Shown here: in pieces, positions 24,601-31,800 of the stretch
Position numbering within the stretch: the first letter of the stretch is position 1
Layout: the number at the start of each line of letters is the position of its first letter
Assembly (NCBI GenBank): GCA_027627225.1
Contig: CM051029.1
Location: forward strand, 25,056,851-25,120,850
Direction of reading: 5' to 3'
Source: Congeria kusceri
Taxonomy: Eukaryota; Mollusca; Bivalvia; Myida; Dreissenidae
Length of the DNA: 64,000 bases
Made by a program: the position numbers and the translations under genes
Notes under the pieces: generated by a model
The model's input: only the letters and a program-made list of their open reading frames with translations
The model's database searches: none
Told to the model about the DNA's origin: nothing

Positions 24601-25698
24601 ACTGCTGCATGGCAGCGCAACACTAACGATTCAGGTATGTTCATGTATAATAAACGAACTAGAAAAATATATTTTTAGAAAGTATTGATTAAGTTGCTTG
24701 ATTTCAGGTAAAACAACAAGCCGTCACAATGTGTTTACTGTTGGAAGAGTAATAGTAGATATTAACTTAGAATAAATGTCGCAAAATATCACATTTGCCA
24801 GTGTTATAAAACACGGACAAGAATTACATGTAATGCATGCTACTGCATGGGCTGGGGAAAGTACATCTCATACTATTACAACGCATGGTATCACTTTATA
24901 CGCATATAATGAAAAAGAAAAGCACAACATCTGCGCAATGATAGATACATGCAGTTTTCAAACGAATGTATGAACTTGCTTCAGGTTGTGAAGAACAAGA
25001 AAAGGGAGAAGATGACAACTCTGTGGTAATTGCCATAGGGGCTGCACTCGGAGCCGGAGCTGGTGTAGCGCTAGCTATCGTGATCGGGTTTTACATTTAC
25101 AAGCACATGCACGCCTCTAAAGTCGTCGCAGCCAGGTATGCATTAACAGAATATACCACTGTATTTAACTCTTAAGTCGAATTGCGAATTTAGGAAGTTA
25201 CCGGACCGAAGCGATTTTTCGTAAAGGTCGTTCTTTAGTTGGATTTTTTGTCTATAATTAAAGTCGTACAGTTTGTTATTTTAATGTAGTAATATAATGT
25301 ACAGAGCAAATAACATTAAGACTTTAACCAAATAAAAAAACCTTAACGCTTGCGTTCTTACTGGCTATATCAGGGATATAATGATATTTATTAAATGATA
25401 TTAATGATAATTTTCCGACAAACTGTTTGATGTACAAAATAATTAATTGCATGAAACATAATAAATTTCTTAAAATATAAGTGTTACAATAGGAACTGAG
25501 ACCGCAATACGAGCGTTTTTTTTTATTTGCAGGACCTCAGGGACGCTGTTCGATGCGCCCAAGAACCAGCACTTCAAGTTCCGCGTGGAGCCGACGACGA
25601 CGAGTCCGGTGGAGAACATTGCTCTGCCGAACTACAACATCCCGTCCACCAGCTTGGAACCCCAGAACGCCAGAGTCCCGGACAATCTGTACAATTAA
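319..25698 (+). CDS. VWDE-like vWD/EGF domain transmembrane protein, 23 exons, 5' partial
   Basis: The exons join at 319-675, 1205-1340, 1857-1940, 12039-12203, 12606-12812, 14460-14545, 15757-15820, 16401-16583, 17020-17279, 17930-18084, 18368-18513, 19259-19432, 19687-19779, 20298-20376, 21072-21262, 21655-21798, 22049-22156, 22592-22696, 22972-23082, 23649-23762, 24511-24634, 24985-25135 and 25533-25698. All introns are GT-AG, the phases match, and the product is 1133 residues plus stop. In order, with rough residue numbers: Cys-containing N-terminal region (1-320), vWD domain (333-514, DPRLMTFDG to CGTFNGDWQDDF), basic linker, RVKR furin-type site (612-615), EGF-like domain (717-744), RKKR furin-type site (827-830), four Cys modules (878-1029), transmembrane helix (about 1042-1066) and a 67-residue cytoplasmic tail. 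The layout resembles VWDE proteins, but a transmembrane C-terminus is my reading here. It is probably a secreted or cell-surface glycoprotein. The first listed exon begins at an acceptor, so the start codon and signal peptide lie outside the window. The family call is solid; the exact function is unknown. Confidence 0.88.
676..1204 (+). other. Intron 1
   Basis: The intron is AT-rich and I see no feature in it. Confidence 0.7.
1205..1340 (+). CDS. VWDE-like exon 2
   Basis: The exon lies between acceptor tatatatag and donor gtatgt and encodes YADETMLHKNSKQ through GVCAVNKL. It finishes in phase 0 and joins exon 3 to give KLWRCAVSV. Confidence 0.85.
1341..1856 (+). other. Intron 2
   Basis: The intron is AT-rich and I see no feature in it. 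Confidence 0.7.
1857..1940 (+). CDS. VWDE-like exon 3
   Basis: Twenty-eight codons, phase 0 at both ends, encode WRCAVSVLNTNGIEVLAAS and a following SEPFEFIT. The acceptor is ttttccacag and the donor is gtaagt. The WRCAVS start resembles the strand that precedes the vWD region in VWDE proteins. Confidence 0.85.
2058..3435. repeat. Dispersed repeat copy 1 with palindromic-core minisatellite
   Basis: From 2066 to about 2870 the core GGGACCCATATGGGTCCC, a perfect 18-base palindrome, recurs in variants with phrases such as gggattttgcaaactgt. The array and about 550 bp of ordinary sequence after it match 62668-64000 closely. The right limit is set only by the window edge of the other copy. Open frames here are by-products of the repeat. 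Confidence 0.85.
4590..5812. repeat. Tandem-unit element with inverted ends
   Basis: The outer ends are gctcgactattcac at the left and gtgaatagtcgagc at the right, exact inverses. Inside are about five diverged units of roughly 170-200 bp, each with phrases like ctaagtacaaaaaggggcat, agtgaccttacataatgacc and gtagtagttacagagata. I know this style of repeat from bivalve genomes. A lone end of the same kind occurs near 61400-61430. Confidence 0.7.
7119..7592. mobile_element. TIR element (MITE-like) carrying a tRNA-like sequence
   Basis: The left end AAAGGGACCTATTCACA is inverted at the right as tgtgtgaacaagtcccttt. Between them lies a tRNA-like sequence at 7380-7456. No transposase is present. 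It is non-autonomous, with the TIR and the tRNA-like part possibly of different origins. Confidence 0.6.
7380..7456 (+). ncRNA. tRNA-like sequence (probable tRNA-derived SINE head or pseudogene)
   Basis: An A-box-like TAGCTGAGTGG (7390-7400), a B-box-like GGTTTGAGTCC (7434-7444), a partial acceptor pairing (GCCGT with ACGGC) and a run of eight T (7457-7464) form a polymerase III unit. The anticodon loop (around ttttt) is one base too long, and two acceptor pairs are missing. I therefore do not call a functional tRNA. Confidence 0.5.
7655..7860. repeat. Degenerate ttggctact repeats
   Basis: The phrase ttggctacta and its inverse tagccaa recur five to six times, including a local palindrome tagccattggcta. 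They may be subterminal repeats of a decayed transposon; no ends were found. Confidence 0.35.
7961..8187. mobile_element. Long-hairpin foldback element A
   Basis: Arms of about 90 bp are inverted: AATTTTACAGAA, TAATTGACATGTTAGCGTTGG and gtaataat on the left match their inverse on the right with scattered mismatches. The loop holds a second hairpin (aaaccacgaggg with gcccgagtggttt). There is no coding capacity. Confidence 0.7.
8333..8521. mobile_element. Long-hairpin foldback element B
   Basis: Same family as the element at 7961, with gttattgcggtaataacc inverted as ggttattaacgcaataac. The inner hairpin is cleaner (AAACCAC-ga-GGGC ggta GCCC-ta-GTGGTTT). The outer left arm is partly lost. The segment after it (8580-8676) repeats 8224-8330, so elements A and B are part of a 355-bp tandem duplication. 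Confidence 0.7.
8852..9110. repeat. Two-copy direct repeat, about 170-bp spacing
   Basis: The sequence from gcattttacggaac through tttgttgcagaataaccca occurs at 8855-8943 and again at 9027-9108, with moderate divergence. Confidence 0.6.
9802..11690. repeat. Second palindromic-core minisatellite array
   Basis: Units of roughly 28-32 bp are built on gggacccatatgggcttgct, with many variants and longer-period repeats (for example tatgggtccaacatgggg and gaagatcagccc every 500 bp or so). It shares the core CCCATATGGG with the arrays at 2066 and 62680 but has a different spacer. Overlapping open frames on both strands reflect the composition, not genes. Confidence 0.85.
12039..12203 (+). CDS. VWDE-like exon 4
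   Basis: Fifty-five codons in phase 0 follow the 10-kb intron. The exon encodes IPDRFIAMPRGGEVDFHF through STLAVK, with Cys at VVCLDG, ACTVE and YQCQD. The acceptor is ctatttcttgcag and the donor gtatgc. Confidence 0.87.
12606..12812 (+). CDS. VWDE-like exon 5
   Basis: Sixty-nine codons in phase 0 begin with NERTCGDFISGIQLF and finish with NNCYFTDKIN. The donor is GTTCGA, which is weak. It is the only GT before the in-frame stop eight bases further on, and it restores the frame into exon 6 (KINVFVRDIDTFWKG). Confidence 0.83.
12813..14459 (+). other. Intron 5
   Basis: The intron begins with a near-perfect two-copy 57-bp repeat (12854-12967), then about 500 bp with nothing recognisable, then a minisatellite running into the acceptor of exon 6. 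Confidence 0.75.
13490..14459. repeat. About 36-bp minisatellite that copies the exon 6 acceptor
   Basis: About 25 units of the type tttcactgatattctaggg plus tttgtaataacactat. The final unit, tttcattgatcttctag followed by gtatttgtt, is the actual acceptor and first bases of exon 6. Unit length varies and some carry internal duplications (13800-13930). Confidence 0.85.
14460..14545 (+). CDS. VWDE-like exon 6 (start of vWD domain)
   Basis: The exon encodes VFVRDIDTFWKGVYCYTTND and then PRLMTFDG, the usual N-terminal vWD signature (DPHxxTFDG type). Its acceptor, ttgatcttctag, matches the unit of the minisatellite that fills the intron before it. It ends with two bases of a Gln codon at donor gtacgt. 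Confidence 0.88.
14546..15756 (+). other. Intron 6
   Basis: The intron holds the foldback element at 14937-15209. The rest is AT-rich with nothing recognisable. Confidence 0.7.
14937..15209. mobile_element. 273-bp foldback MITE with about 110-bp TIRs
   Basis: The left arm starts TGAGGCGTGTAATGAGAAAA and contains agcctgtgcagtccgcacag. The right arm is its inverse (ctgcacaggctaatccggga, ending catgcctca). TA lies on both sides, consistent with a TA target duplication. I recall this family as very abundant in Dreissena; that is memory, not a search. Confidence 0.75.
15757..15820 (+). CDS. VWDE-like exon 7 (vWD domain)
   Basis: A short exon encodes YYSMQLSGEFTLYQHQKYPIE, continuing the first vWD strand (FDGQYYSMQLSGEF). 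The acceptor is tattttag and the donor gtaaga. Confidence 0.88.
15821..16400 (+). other. Intron 7
   Basis: The intron is AT-rich, with the acceptor-derived repeats at its 3' end listed separately. Confidence 0.7.
16262..16412. repeat. Four-copy, about 45-bp repeat of the exon 8 acceptor
   Basis: An AG followed by gtccagac, gtccaatc, gtacagat and gttcagat occurs with AGs at 16263-64, 16308-09, 16352-53 and 16399-400. The same T-rich tract and cgtgtgcattt phrase lie between copies. Only the last copy leads into the open vWD frame; the upstream copies would meet stops. Confidence 0.8.
16401..16583 (+). CDS. VWDE-like exon 8 (vWD domain)
   Basis: Sixty-one codons begin VQIQTEPCWPGGWTTCTCGV and end YIEPGYMHK. 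This is the core of the vWD fold with clustered Cys. The acceptor catcgaacag and the first bases of the exon are repeated three times upstream at about 45-bp spacing. The donor is gtacac. Confidence 0.88.
16584..17019 (+). other. Intron 8
   Basis: I see no feature in it. Confidence 0.7.
17020..17279 (+). CDS. VWDE-like exon 9 (end of vWD domain)
   Basis: The exon contains GGLCGTFNGDWQDDFLHSDG, the hallmark C-terminal vWD motif (CGxxNGxxxDDF). A Trp-rich stretch (WGFWWWWRWGG) and FSQSW follow. The codon is split at donor gtgaat and completed by exon 10. Confidence 0.9.
17280..17929 (+). other. Intron 9
   Basis: I see no feature in it. Confidence 0.7.
17930..18084 (+). CDS. VWDE-like exon 10
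   Basis: The exon encodes VPEERSLTNPDYVATLESW through EDATCVDFI, with Cys residues at LCVCPL, KWCSRN and ATCVDF. The acceptor is tttcatgcag and the donor gtatga. It is the post-vWD segment. Confidence 0.86.
18368..18513 (+). CDS. VWDE-like exon 11 (basic linker; 3' end uncertain)
   Basis: The exon encodes a strongly basic linker starting YKKRGKRIQKILRDERS and ending RKERSVSRVK at donor gtaagg. The exon end is the first unit of a 33-bp minisatellite. Further in-frame donors of the form AAG|GTRAGG follow, and the frame stays open to 18708, so a longer exon is possible. Joining at 18513 to exon 12 makes RVK|RQV, a furin-type site. Confidence 0.72.
18480..18965. repeat. About 33-bp minisatellite that copies the exon 11 donor
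   Basis: About 14 units of the type aggaaagaaaggagtgcg plus tccagagtgaaggt, decaying to the right. Read in the exon 11 frame, a unit gives RKERSASRVKV. The true exon end (gtgaag|gtaagg) belongs to the first unit, and later units repeat the donor as AAG|GTAAGG or AAG|GTGAGG. The frame is open to 18708. Confidence 0.85.
18966..19258 (+). other. Remainder of intron 11
   Basis: I see nothing recognisable. Confidence 0.6.
19259..19432 (+). CDS. VWDE-like exon 12
   Basis: Fifty-eight codons begin RQVNVPNPEDLVAAYNQSQA and end CAEDKMVINF at donor gtatct. Cys at ASCEAY, DNCGAD and SSCAED suit the post-vWD region of VWDE proteins. A donor at 19421 (gttatt) is a weaker in-frame alternative. Confidence 0.8.
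19687..19779 (+). CDS. VWDE-like exon 13
   Basis: Thirty-one codons in phase 0 encode FNLTAPGPEESTCRNMQSS through KDVEFQ. The acceptor is tgattttag and the donor gtaatt. Confidence 0.78.
19780..20297 (+). other. Intron 13
   Basis: I see no feature in it. Confidence 0.7.
20298..20376 (+). CDS. VWDE-like exon 14 (EGF-like domain, first half)
   Basis: The exon encodes TKNPEKAQLVIASCPDNCNN and then NGNCSNG. With exon 15 it makes one EGF-like domain, CPDNCNNNGNCSNG-TCICNEHYDPESNC, whose six Cys residues have EGF spacing. The acceptor is ttttttacag and the donor gtaaaa, phase 1. Confidence 0.87.
20377..21071 (+). other. Intron 14
   Basis: This intron splits the EGF-like domain. I see no feature in it. 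Confidence 0.7.
21072..21262 (+). CDS. VWDE-like exon 15 (EGF-like domain, second half)
   Basis: The exon completes the EGF-like domain (GTCICNEHYDPESNC) and continues with a Cys-rich segment from LDLRDPPTIVEVTGDGNC to CSISFTQ. The acceptor is ttttcttcag and the donor gtattt. Confidence 0.87.
21263..21654 (+). other. Intron 15
   Basis: I see no feature in it. Confidence 0.7.
21655..21798 (+). CDS. VWDE-like exon 16 (furin-type site)
   Basis: Forty-eight codons encode YKIDGTATESVVTTVIANC, a second Cys in DAYCPTT, and then QSRKKRQVDDNP. RKKR followed by QV is a furin-type cleavage site. The acceptor is taattcag and the donor gtaaat. Confidence 0.87.
22049..22156 (+). CDS. VWDE-like exon 17
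   Basis: Thirty-six codons in phase 0 encode YNVSLSNDNSSFSSPNTVTV through GAAVIL. The segment is Ser/Asn-rich with several N-glycosylation sequons and one Cys (TTCVK). The donor is gtaagt. Confidence 0.85.
22157..22591 (+). other. Intron 17
   Basis: I see no feature beyond a CAA-rich stretch near 22220. Confidence 0.7.
22592..22696 (+). CDS. VWDE-like exon 18 (Cys module 1)
   Basis: Thirty-five codons, phase 0 at both ends, encode the first of four related modules: DDFCLIDNVCYGNY, then DECHSCDP, then FSWILK. The pattern is F-C-x5-C-Y, then C-x2-C, then W. Confidence 0.87.
22972..23082 (+). CDS. VWDE-like exon 19 (Cys module 2)
   Basis: Thirty-seven codons in phase 0 encode DDFCDIGGVCYPSGN, then SCISECNP, then HTWSQR. 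This is the same pattern as exon 18, so exon duplication is likely. The acceptor is atttttggag and the donor gtgggt. Confidence 0.86.
23083..23648 (+). other. Intron 19
   Basis: Two diverged copies of a segment around ctcacaaatatgtctaagta (near 23389) and cttacaaatatgtccaagca (near 23522) are visible. Nothing else. Confidence 0.6.
23649..23762 (+). CDS. VWDE-like exon 20 (Cys module 3)
   Basis: Thirty-eight codons in phase 0 encode TDVCSVDGQCFNDGD, then DCLYCDL, then FSWSQR. The acceptor is cccatttcag and the donor gttggt. Confidence 0.86.
23763..24510 (+). other. Intron 20
   Basis: I see no feature in it. Confidence 0.7.
24511..24634 (+). CDS. VWDE-like exon 21 (Cys module 4)
   Basis: The exon encodes AGFCYIAGVCYADTT, then ACRYCNV, then AAWQRNTNDS. 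It is the fourth module and the last before the membrane segment. It ends in phase 1 at donor gtatgt. Confidence 0.86.
24635..24984 (+). other. Intron 21
   Basis: I see no feature in it. Confidence 0.65.
24985..25135 (+). CDS. VWDE-like exon 22 (transmembrane helix)
   Basis: After an acidic stalk (CEEQEKGEDDNS) comes a hydrophobic, Gly/Ala-rich helix VVIAIGAALGAGAGVALA and VIGFYIY. Basic KHMHASK follows, as expected for a type I membrane protein with its C-terminus in the cytoplasm. It ends in phase 2 at donor gtatgc. Confidence 0.88.
25136..25532 (+). other. Intron 22
   Basis: I see no feature in it. Confidence 0.7.
25533..25698 (+). CDS. VWDE-like terminal exon 23
   Basis: The exon encodes the cytoplasmic tail from RTSGTLFDAPKNQHFKFRV to VPDNLYN and ends at TAA (25696-25698). 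It is clearly richer in G+C than its surroundings. The acceptor is tttatttgcag. Confidence 0.88.
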
Positions 25699-25914
25699 AA
25701 TGACATACAGTAGTCCTTGCAGTGGCCACTGACCCCTGGGCGACACAAAAACCACCGCAAACACCAAGAGAATCCTTCCAGATTATAAATAATTTATTTT
25801 TTAGATTTTTTCACATGTTTTAATTTGTATGATCATTATTATAAATATAAAACTCCCTAAAATATCGTATTATTTGAAAAGACCTTTATATTGAGAGTTC
25901 AAATTAAAAACAAA

Positions 25915-25920
25915 AATAAA
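25915..25920 (+). terminator. Candidate polyadenylation signal AATAAA
   Basis: AATAAA lies 217 bp after the stop codon. A second one at 26137-26142 is followed by T/GT-rich sequence and is equally plausible. Sequence alone cannot choose between them. Confidence 0.35.
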
Positions 25921-26378
25921 CACGTAACAACGTTAACATAAGAACAAGATTGTACTGTGTCCACGTTATCTTCTACTGCTTGCCCTCCATTTTAATTTAC
26001 AGCATGCGATCGGACTATTTTCGCGTTAAAATTGGTTTTAGCAGGAATTTGAATATTGCGTTTATGTTGTGATATCAATCAAAATATGCAATTAAAACGA
26101 TTGCAGTGAGGACTCATATGATATTTGTGTGTTATAAATAAAATGCTACCAAGTTTGTTTTATTTTCCATTGTTAGCTGATTTTTTGTTTTATGTTTATT
26201 AATACGTTATATAATTGGGATAAGCTTTTGTCGACAATACTTTAATACGAACTCATTCGGTGTAATAATTTTGTCGTCGAATAGTTTCGATTGACTTTAC
26301 AATTTCGTTATTTTTTATATAGCTAATGTTGTGTATTGTACATGTTTGTAACTGTTTTAAAGTAAACACATCTAGCCT

Positions 26379-26530
26379 CCACAACAACAACAGCAGCAGC
26401 AGAAACAAAAAAACAACAACAACAGGAACAACAACAAAACTAATACTACTACTGCTCTTACTACTACTACTACTACTATACTACTACTACTATTACTACT
26501 ACTAGTACTACTACCAATAATAATAATACA
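26379..26530. repeat. Trinucleotide microsatellite (CAA/CAG then ACT/AAT)
   Basis: A run of caacaacaacag and cagcagcag passes into tactactactactact and aataataataata. The homopolymer-like peptides it encodes in any frame are not genes. Confidence 0.9.
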
Positions 26531-27224
26531 TGTATATTTATTAATTGTATCATTACTATTATTATTATTCTTGCATTTACAATACGAACTATTTTTTACA
26601 GTATGTTTTCGGGTTGTTTTTTGGCAGTTGAACAACCGTGAATTTTGTTCTTCGTCTGTAGAAAACTCTGCGCGTGTCATGTTAGAATATTATATTAAAA
26701 ATATAACTATTTAAGCGTATTTACTAAATATAACGAAACAATGACTTTACGGTGTCCACGTTGTTTTCTTCTGCGTCGCCACCGTTTTCTTTACATCATG
26801 TGATGTGACTATGCTCACGTTGAAGTAGGTGGTGGCATACATTTAATTCGTGCGACAATGTTGTGATAATGTCCTCAATCAAAGCGTATAATTATATTGG
26901 ATATACTGACTACCGGCTTTGCTCTTTTATGTTGTGATTATGTTCTCAAAATGTAGGGTTTAAATAATCGTAGTGACGATCGCTGTTATTTTGGGCGTTT
27001 ATGTTGTGAAAATAATAAAATATCTTCAAACGTACACTTAAACTGTGTATAGTGATGATCGCTATGATAATATGTTTTGCATGTTCATGTTGTAAACATT
27101 CGTGAATATACTACGTACATGTGCTCGTATTGAGAAAAATTAATAAGTTTTGTTTCACCTGTGCCTTTATACACGATTATCAAGTAGTAGACGAATGTAT
27201 TCATTCTCCGTCCCAAAAATATTG
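26531..27224. other. Intergenic AT-rich sequence
   Basis: I see nothing recognisable, although phrases like tgtagtgacgatcgct recur loosely. Confidence 0.5.
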
Positions 27225-27514
27225 TATACATGTTTTATCTTACTTAATTGATTTCTCTTTATACATGTTTTATCTTACTTAATTGATTTCTCTTTATACA
27301 TGTTTTATCTTACTTAATTGATTTCTCTTTATACATGTTTTATCTTACTTAATTGATTTCTCTTTATACATGTTTTATCTTACTTAATTGATTTCTCTTT
27401 ATACATGTTTTATCTTACTTAATTGATTTCTCTTTATACATGTTTTATCTTACTTAATTGATTTCTCTTTATACATGTTTTATCTTACTTAATTGATTTC
27501 TCTTTATACATGTT
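27225..27514. repeat. Perfect 35-bp minisatellite, about eight copies
   Basis: The unit starts atacatgttttatcttactt and ends attgatttctcttt. Copies appear identical over the array, which suggests recent expansion or active homogenisation. Confidence 0.93.
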
Positions 27515-28361
27515 TTTCTTTAACACACATTCACAATCTGTTTTATTATTTACATATTTTTTAAAACTCGTAATCAAGAAACTTATTAATTAACTGTTTT
27601 GTATTTTCAAGACTGTGGAAATCCTTGTATCTAGAAAAGACAGTGTTATGATTTTGTTTCACTTTTAATTGTTTTTCTCGTTTGCTATTCCTTTTCGATT
27701 TACTACTCATAAAAGCCCTATTTTATGAAGCAAATGTTTCGCGTCTTACATGTTTGTTACCTTTTTGCAGTAAACATTTCTTAAATGCACACTCTTTTCT
27801 ATTCGAATCACTTCTAGAATATTGCATTTCACTTGCTTGCTTTAACTGAAACATAATTTTAGATTATTGTTATATATTTTCGAAGAATATTGTTTTATTA
27901 TAACCTTATTCCATTCGTTTTAAGATAACATTAAATATAAAATATTTATTAGACCTGCTTTGATCAATTCAACCGAAAATATTTCATTCAAGATTTGAAA
28001 AATGGTGCCAATTATATTTGATCAGTGTTTTTGTTGTTACATATATCGTATACGTTATACGTTTATTTTTTTTTATTTAAACAACTGCTGTAATAACATA
28101 CGTATACAATGTTGATTTTTTTTGCTTTTTCTTAATACGCTTGTATTGTTTTACGAGAGAATATTGTTACTTACTTTTAATCTACGTTTACGGACTGTGA
28201 TAAAGTTTATCGCATATCTTTCTAACCCTTTTCAATATTTTCTAACAATTGTGTTTGTTTTGTACACGATTTTTAAGGTTAATAATTGCGAAGGATCGTT
28301 TTTTAGCATGTTCTACAGTTTGAATTGTATCCTGCTACCAACCCAAACAGTGACTTAATAA
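27515..28361. other. Intergenic AT-rich sequence
   Basis: I see nothing recognisable; a 78-codon open frame at 28122 has no coding character. Confidence 0.5.
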
Positions 28362-28830
28362 GGTTACACATGCGCAAATAAATTCCTTCATTGTTACATA
28401 TAAAATATACAATGTTTGATTTCAATTTTCACCATGACCAAGCTACTTTCTAATATATCACCATACATCGTTGGAAAGATAAGGCCATAACCTTTTAAAA
28501 AAACAGCATATCAACAAATTCTATGTGTTGTAACTCAACATTTTTACCTTAGAATAAACACACCGGTTTTGACGGGCATGGAGGCTGCCATTTTGTGCAT
28601 GAATACATGGGCCAAAAGTTAGGAAGCTGGGAACCAATTATTTTAAAGTAGTGCCTAAAACTGTATTTTTTCTTATTTCTTACATATATAACTTTAAATT
28701 GATACCAAAACATATCATTTAAACTGTATTTTTAAAATCATATGCATTATACACTGAACCATATGTGTTTATTATCTAACTGACAGCATGTAACCCTGGG
28801 GATTAGACTTCCGATTTGTTGTAATTTGAC
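28362..28830. repeat. 0.47-kb direct repeat, left copy
   Basis: Runs from ggttacacatgcgcaaataa to gttgtaatttgac and is nearly identical to 33822-34287. The two copies enclose the three-unit array. Confidence 0.85.
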
Positions 28831-31800
28831 TCTTAAGAGAACCCAACCCTTTCAAATTTGAATAAAAACCACATTTTTCATAAGTCTGATCTATTTCGAG
28901 AAAGAACATGAAGTCCTATTACACTGGTTTGAAGATTTATTGAAAAAAATAATAAATGAATATGTCACATATAATGGCGTTTTGAGGCAAAAATTAAGAC
29001 AGAAAAAAATGTACTTGGGTACGTCTGGAAAACATGATTTTAACTCAGAATTAAGCATAAGTTTGAGTTTTAATAGGCATAGCAGATACAATATATTAAG
29101 TCAGAAGTGAAAACAATCTTCATTGGCATTCTAAATGTTACAGAATAGGTTTTTAGTCAGTTTTGAACAATTGTTTTTTTTAAGTTTCTGCATTTTTGGG
29201 GGTAAAATCCATACAAATGTAACATTTCAGATGCCATTTGACCCCAGAAAAGGGTTTCTTTACATAACAATCAACAGATTTGACCTCCTGTCACACAACA
29301 TAAAAAGAATTTGACCTCAAAATGTCAATGCCAGATATAAATTAACAGTCTCCTGTCACACCTGAACCTGTGGGTGGGGTCAGCCGCCTGCAATCTTCAA
29401 TCTGTTCCAGGTACTCTCTGCTGAGTAATCTGTGAAAATAAAAAGGTTTTCTGTGCATGTTTACTCAATATTGTGATTACTAGTGTAACTTAGATACAAT
29501 AAGTGTACATATACACTAGTTTACTATGTTTTATTTACTGCGATAAGGCTAGTCGCTATGCCGGCTTCTGATTGTCGAGCTCATGTGCGAACAGTTCAGT
29601 TCTAAAACGGGTTGGAGAGTCCCAACAAGGGTTAAACTCTTGCTTTTCCTACTGGTGTTGATAAGAAGAATGCCAGGCGGGAAAAGAAAACATTAGATAG
29701 TAGAATACATGACAATAATCATGTACTAACCTTAAAAAATACCGATGGTACGGGCACGACTGTGTCAGCTTTACGGCCCCGCCCCAGTGTAGTTGACAAG
29801 TAAAGTAGTTTTGATGACTCGACACTTCACCCAGACTTGTATACCAATGAGTTGATGGTTCCGGCTGAGGTCCTGGTTCTTTTCAACACTGCATTTAAAA
29901 AACATACTCAAATTAAACCAAACTGTGATGGTGATTTAAATTTTGATGCCGCTATCTCCATTTGGTGGGGTCTAGGTTGGCGTGAGCGGCTAGTGTTTTA
30001 TGCATGCATTTCATGTATTTATCAGCTGAAAGCCTGATTGAACTACAATTACAAAATTACAGATGAAGTAAATAGGATCTGTTAACGTTGCAAATTAGGA
30101 AAATTGGTAATATTCAAAGTAGGCAGGTCGGACGGTCATCATGGCCAAAGCATCGGCCAGTGCGGACACGACCTTTGCGGCGCATTATTGTCAGTTACAG
30201 GTTCTTAAACTAAATGGGTCTCGGATTGCCACTCCGAGGGACATTTTGCTTTAATTTTCAAATATTTACCCCCCTAATGCCCCCTAGAGCAACCATCCCA
30301 TAAAATAAAGCCCTAAATGGGGTCAAGGTGGCATCTGGCAGTTATTGTTTCCAGTACAGTGTGTTTGTAAAAGTCCATTTTCAAAATCTTAGCAGAAGGC
30401 TAATATTAGATGAAGTTCTTTAAGAGAACTCAACCCTTTCAAATTTGAATAAAAACCACATTTTTCATAAGTCTGATCTATTTCGAGAAAGAACATAAAG
30501 TCCTATTACACTGGTTTGAAGATGTATTGAAAAAAATAATAAATGAATATGTCACATATAATGGCGTTTTGAGGCAAAAATTAAGACAGAAAAAAATGTA
30601 CTTGGGTACGTCTGGAAAACATGATTTTAACTCAGAATTAAGCATAAGTTTGAGTTTTAATAGGCATAGCAGATACAATATATTAAGTCAGAAGTGAAAA
30701 CAATCTTCATTGGCATTCTAAATGTTACAGAATAGGTTTTTAGTCAGTTTTGAACAATTGTTTTTTTTAAGTTTCTGCATTTTTGGGGGTAAAATCCATA
30801 CAAATGTAACATTTCAGATGCCATTTGACCCCAGAAAAGGGTTTCTTTACATAACAATCAACAGATTTGACCTCCTGTCACACAACAAAAAAAGAATTTG
30901 ACCCCATAATGTCAATGCCAGATATAAATTAACAGTCTCCTGTCACACCTGAACCTGTGGGTGGGGTCAGCCGCCTGCAATCTTCAATCTGTTCCAGGTA
31001 CTCTCTGCTGAGTAATCTGTGAAAATAAAAAGGTTTTCTGTGCATGTTTACTCAATATTGTGATTACTAGTGTAACTTAGATACAATAAGTGTACATATA
31101 CACTAGTTTACTATGTTTTATTTACTGCGATAAGGCTAGTCGCTATGCCGGCTTCAGATTGTCGAGCTCATGTGCGAACAGTTCAGTTCTAAAACGGGTT
31201 GGAGAGTCCCAACAAGGGTTAAACTCTTGCTTTTCCTACTGGTGTTGATAAGAAGAATGCCAGGCGGGAAAAGAAAACATTAGATAGTAGAATACATGAC
31301 AATAATCATGTACTAACCTTAAAAAATACCGATGGTACGGGCACGACTGTGTCAGCTTTACGGCCCCGCCCCAACGCTCCAGTGTAGTTGACAAGTAAAG
31401 TAGTTTTGATGACTCGTCACTTCACCCTGACTTGTATACCAATGAGTTGATGGTTCCGGCTGAGGTCCTGGTTCTTTTCAACACTGCATTTAAAAAACAT
31501 ACTCAAATTAAACCAAACTGTGATGGTGATTTAAATTTTGATGCCGCTATCTCCATTTGGTGCGGTCTAGGTTGGCGTGAGCGGCTAGTGTTTTATGCAT
31601 GCATTTCATGTATTTATCAGCTGAAAGCCTGATTGAACTACAATTACAAAATTACAGATGAAGTAAATAGGATCTGTTAACTTTGCAAATTAGGAAAATT
31701 GGCATTATTCAAAGTAGGCAGGTCGGACGGTCATCATGGCCAAGCATCGGCCAGTGCGGACACGACCTTTGCGGCGCATTATTGTCAGTTACAGGTTCTT

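Noticed and set aside
26372..26680. Minus-strand 102-codon frame
   Set aside because: Encodes Val/Ser/Leu runs from a trinucleotide microsatellite.
28891..30678. 66-codon minus-strand frames at 28891 and 30478
   Set aside because: They are kept only because the tandem units are nearly identical; they lack any coding signature and overlap no other evidence.
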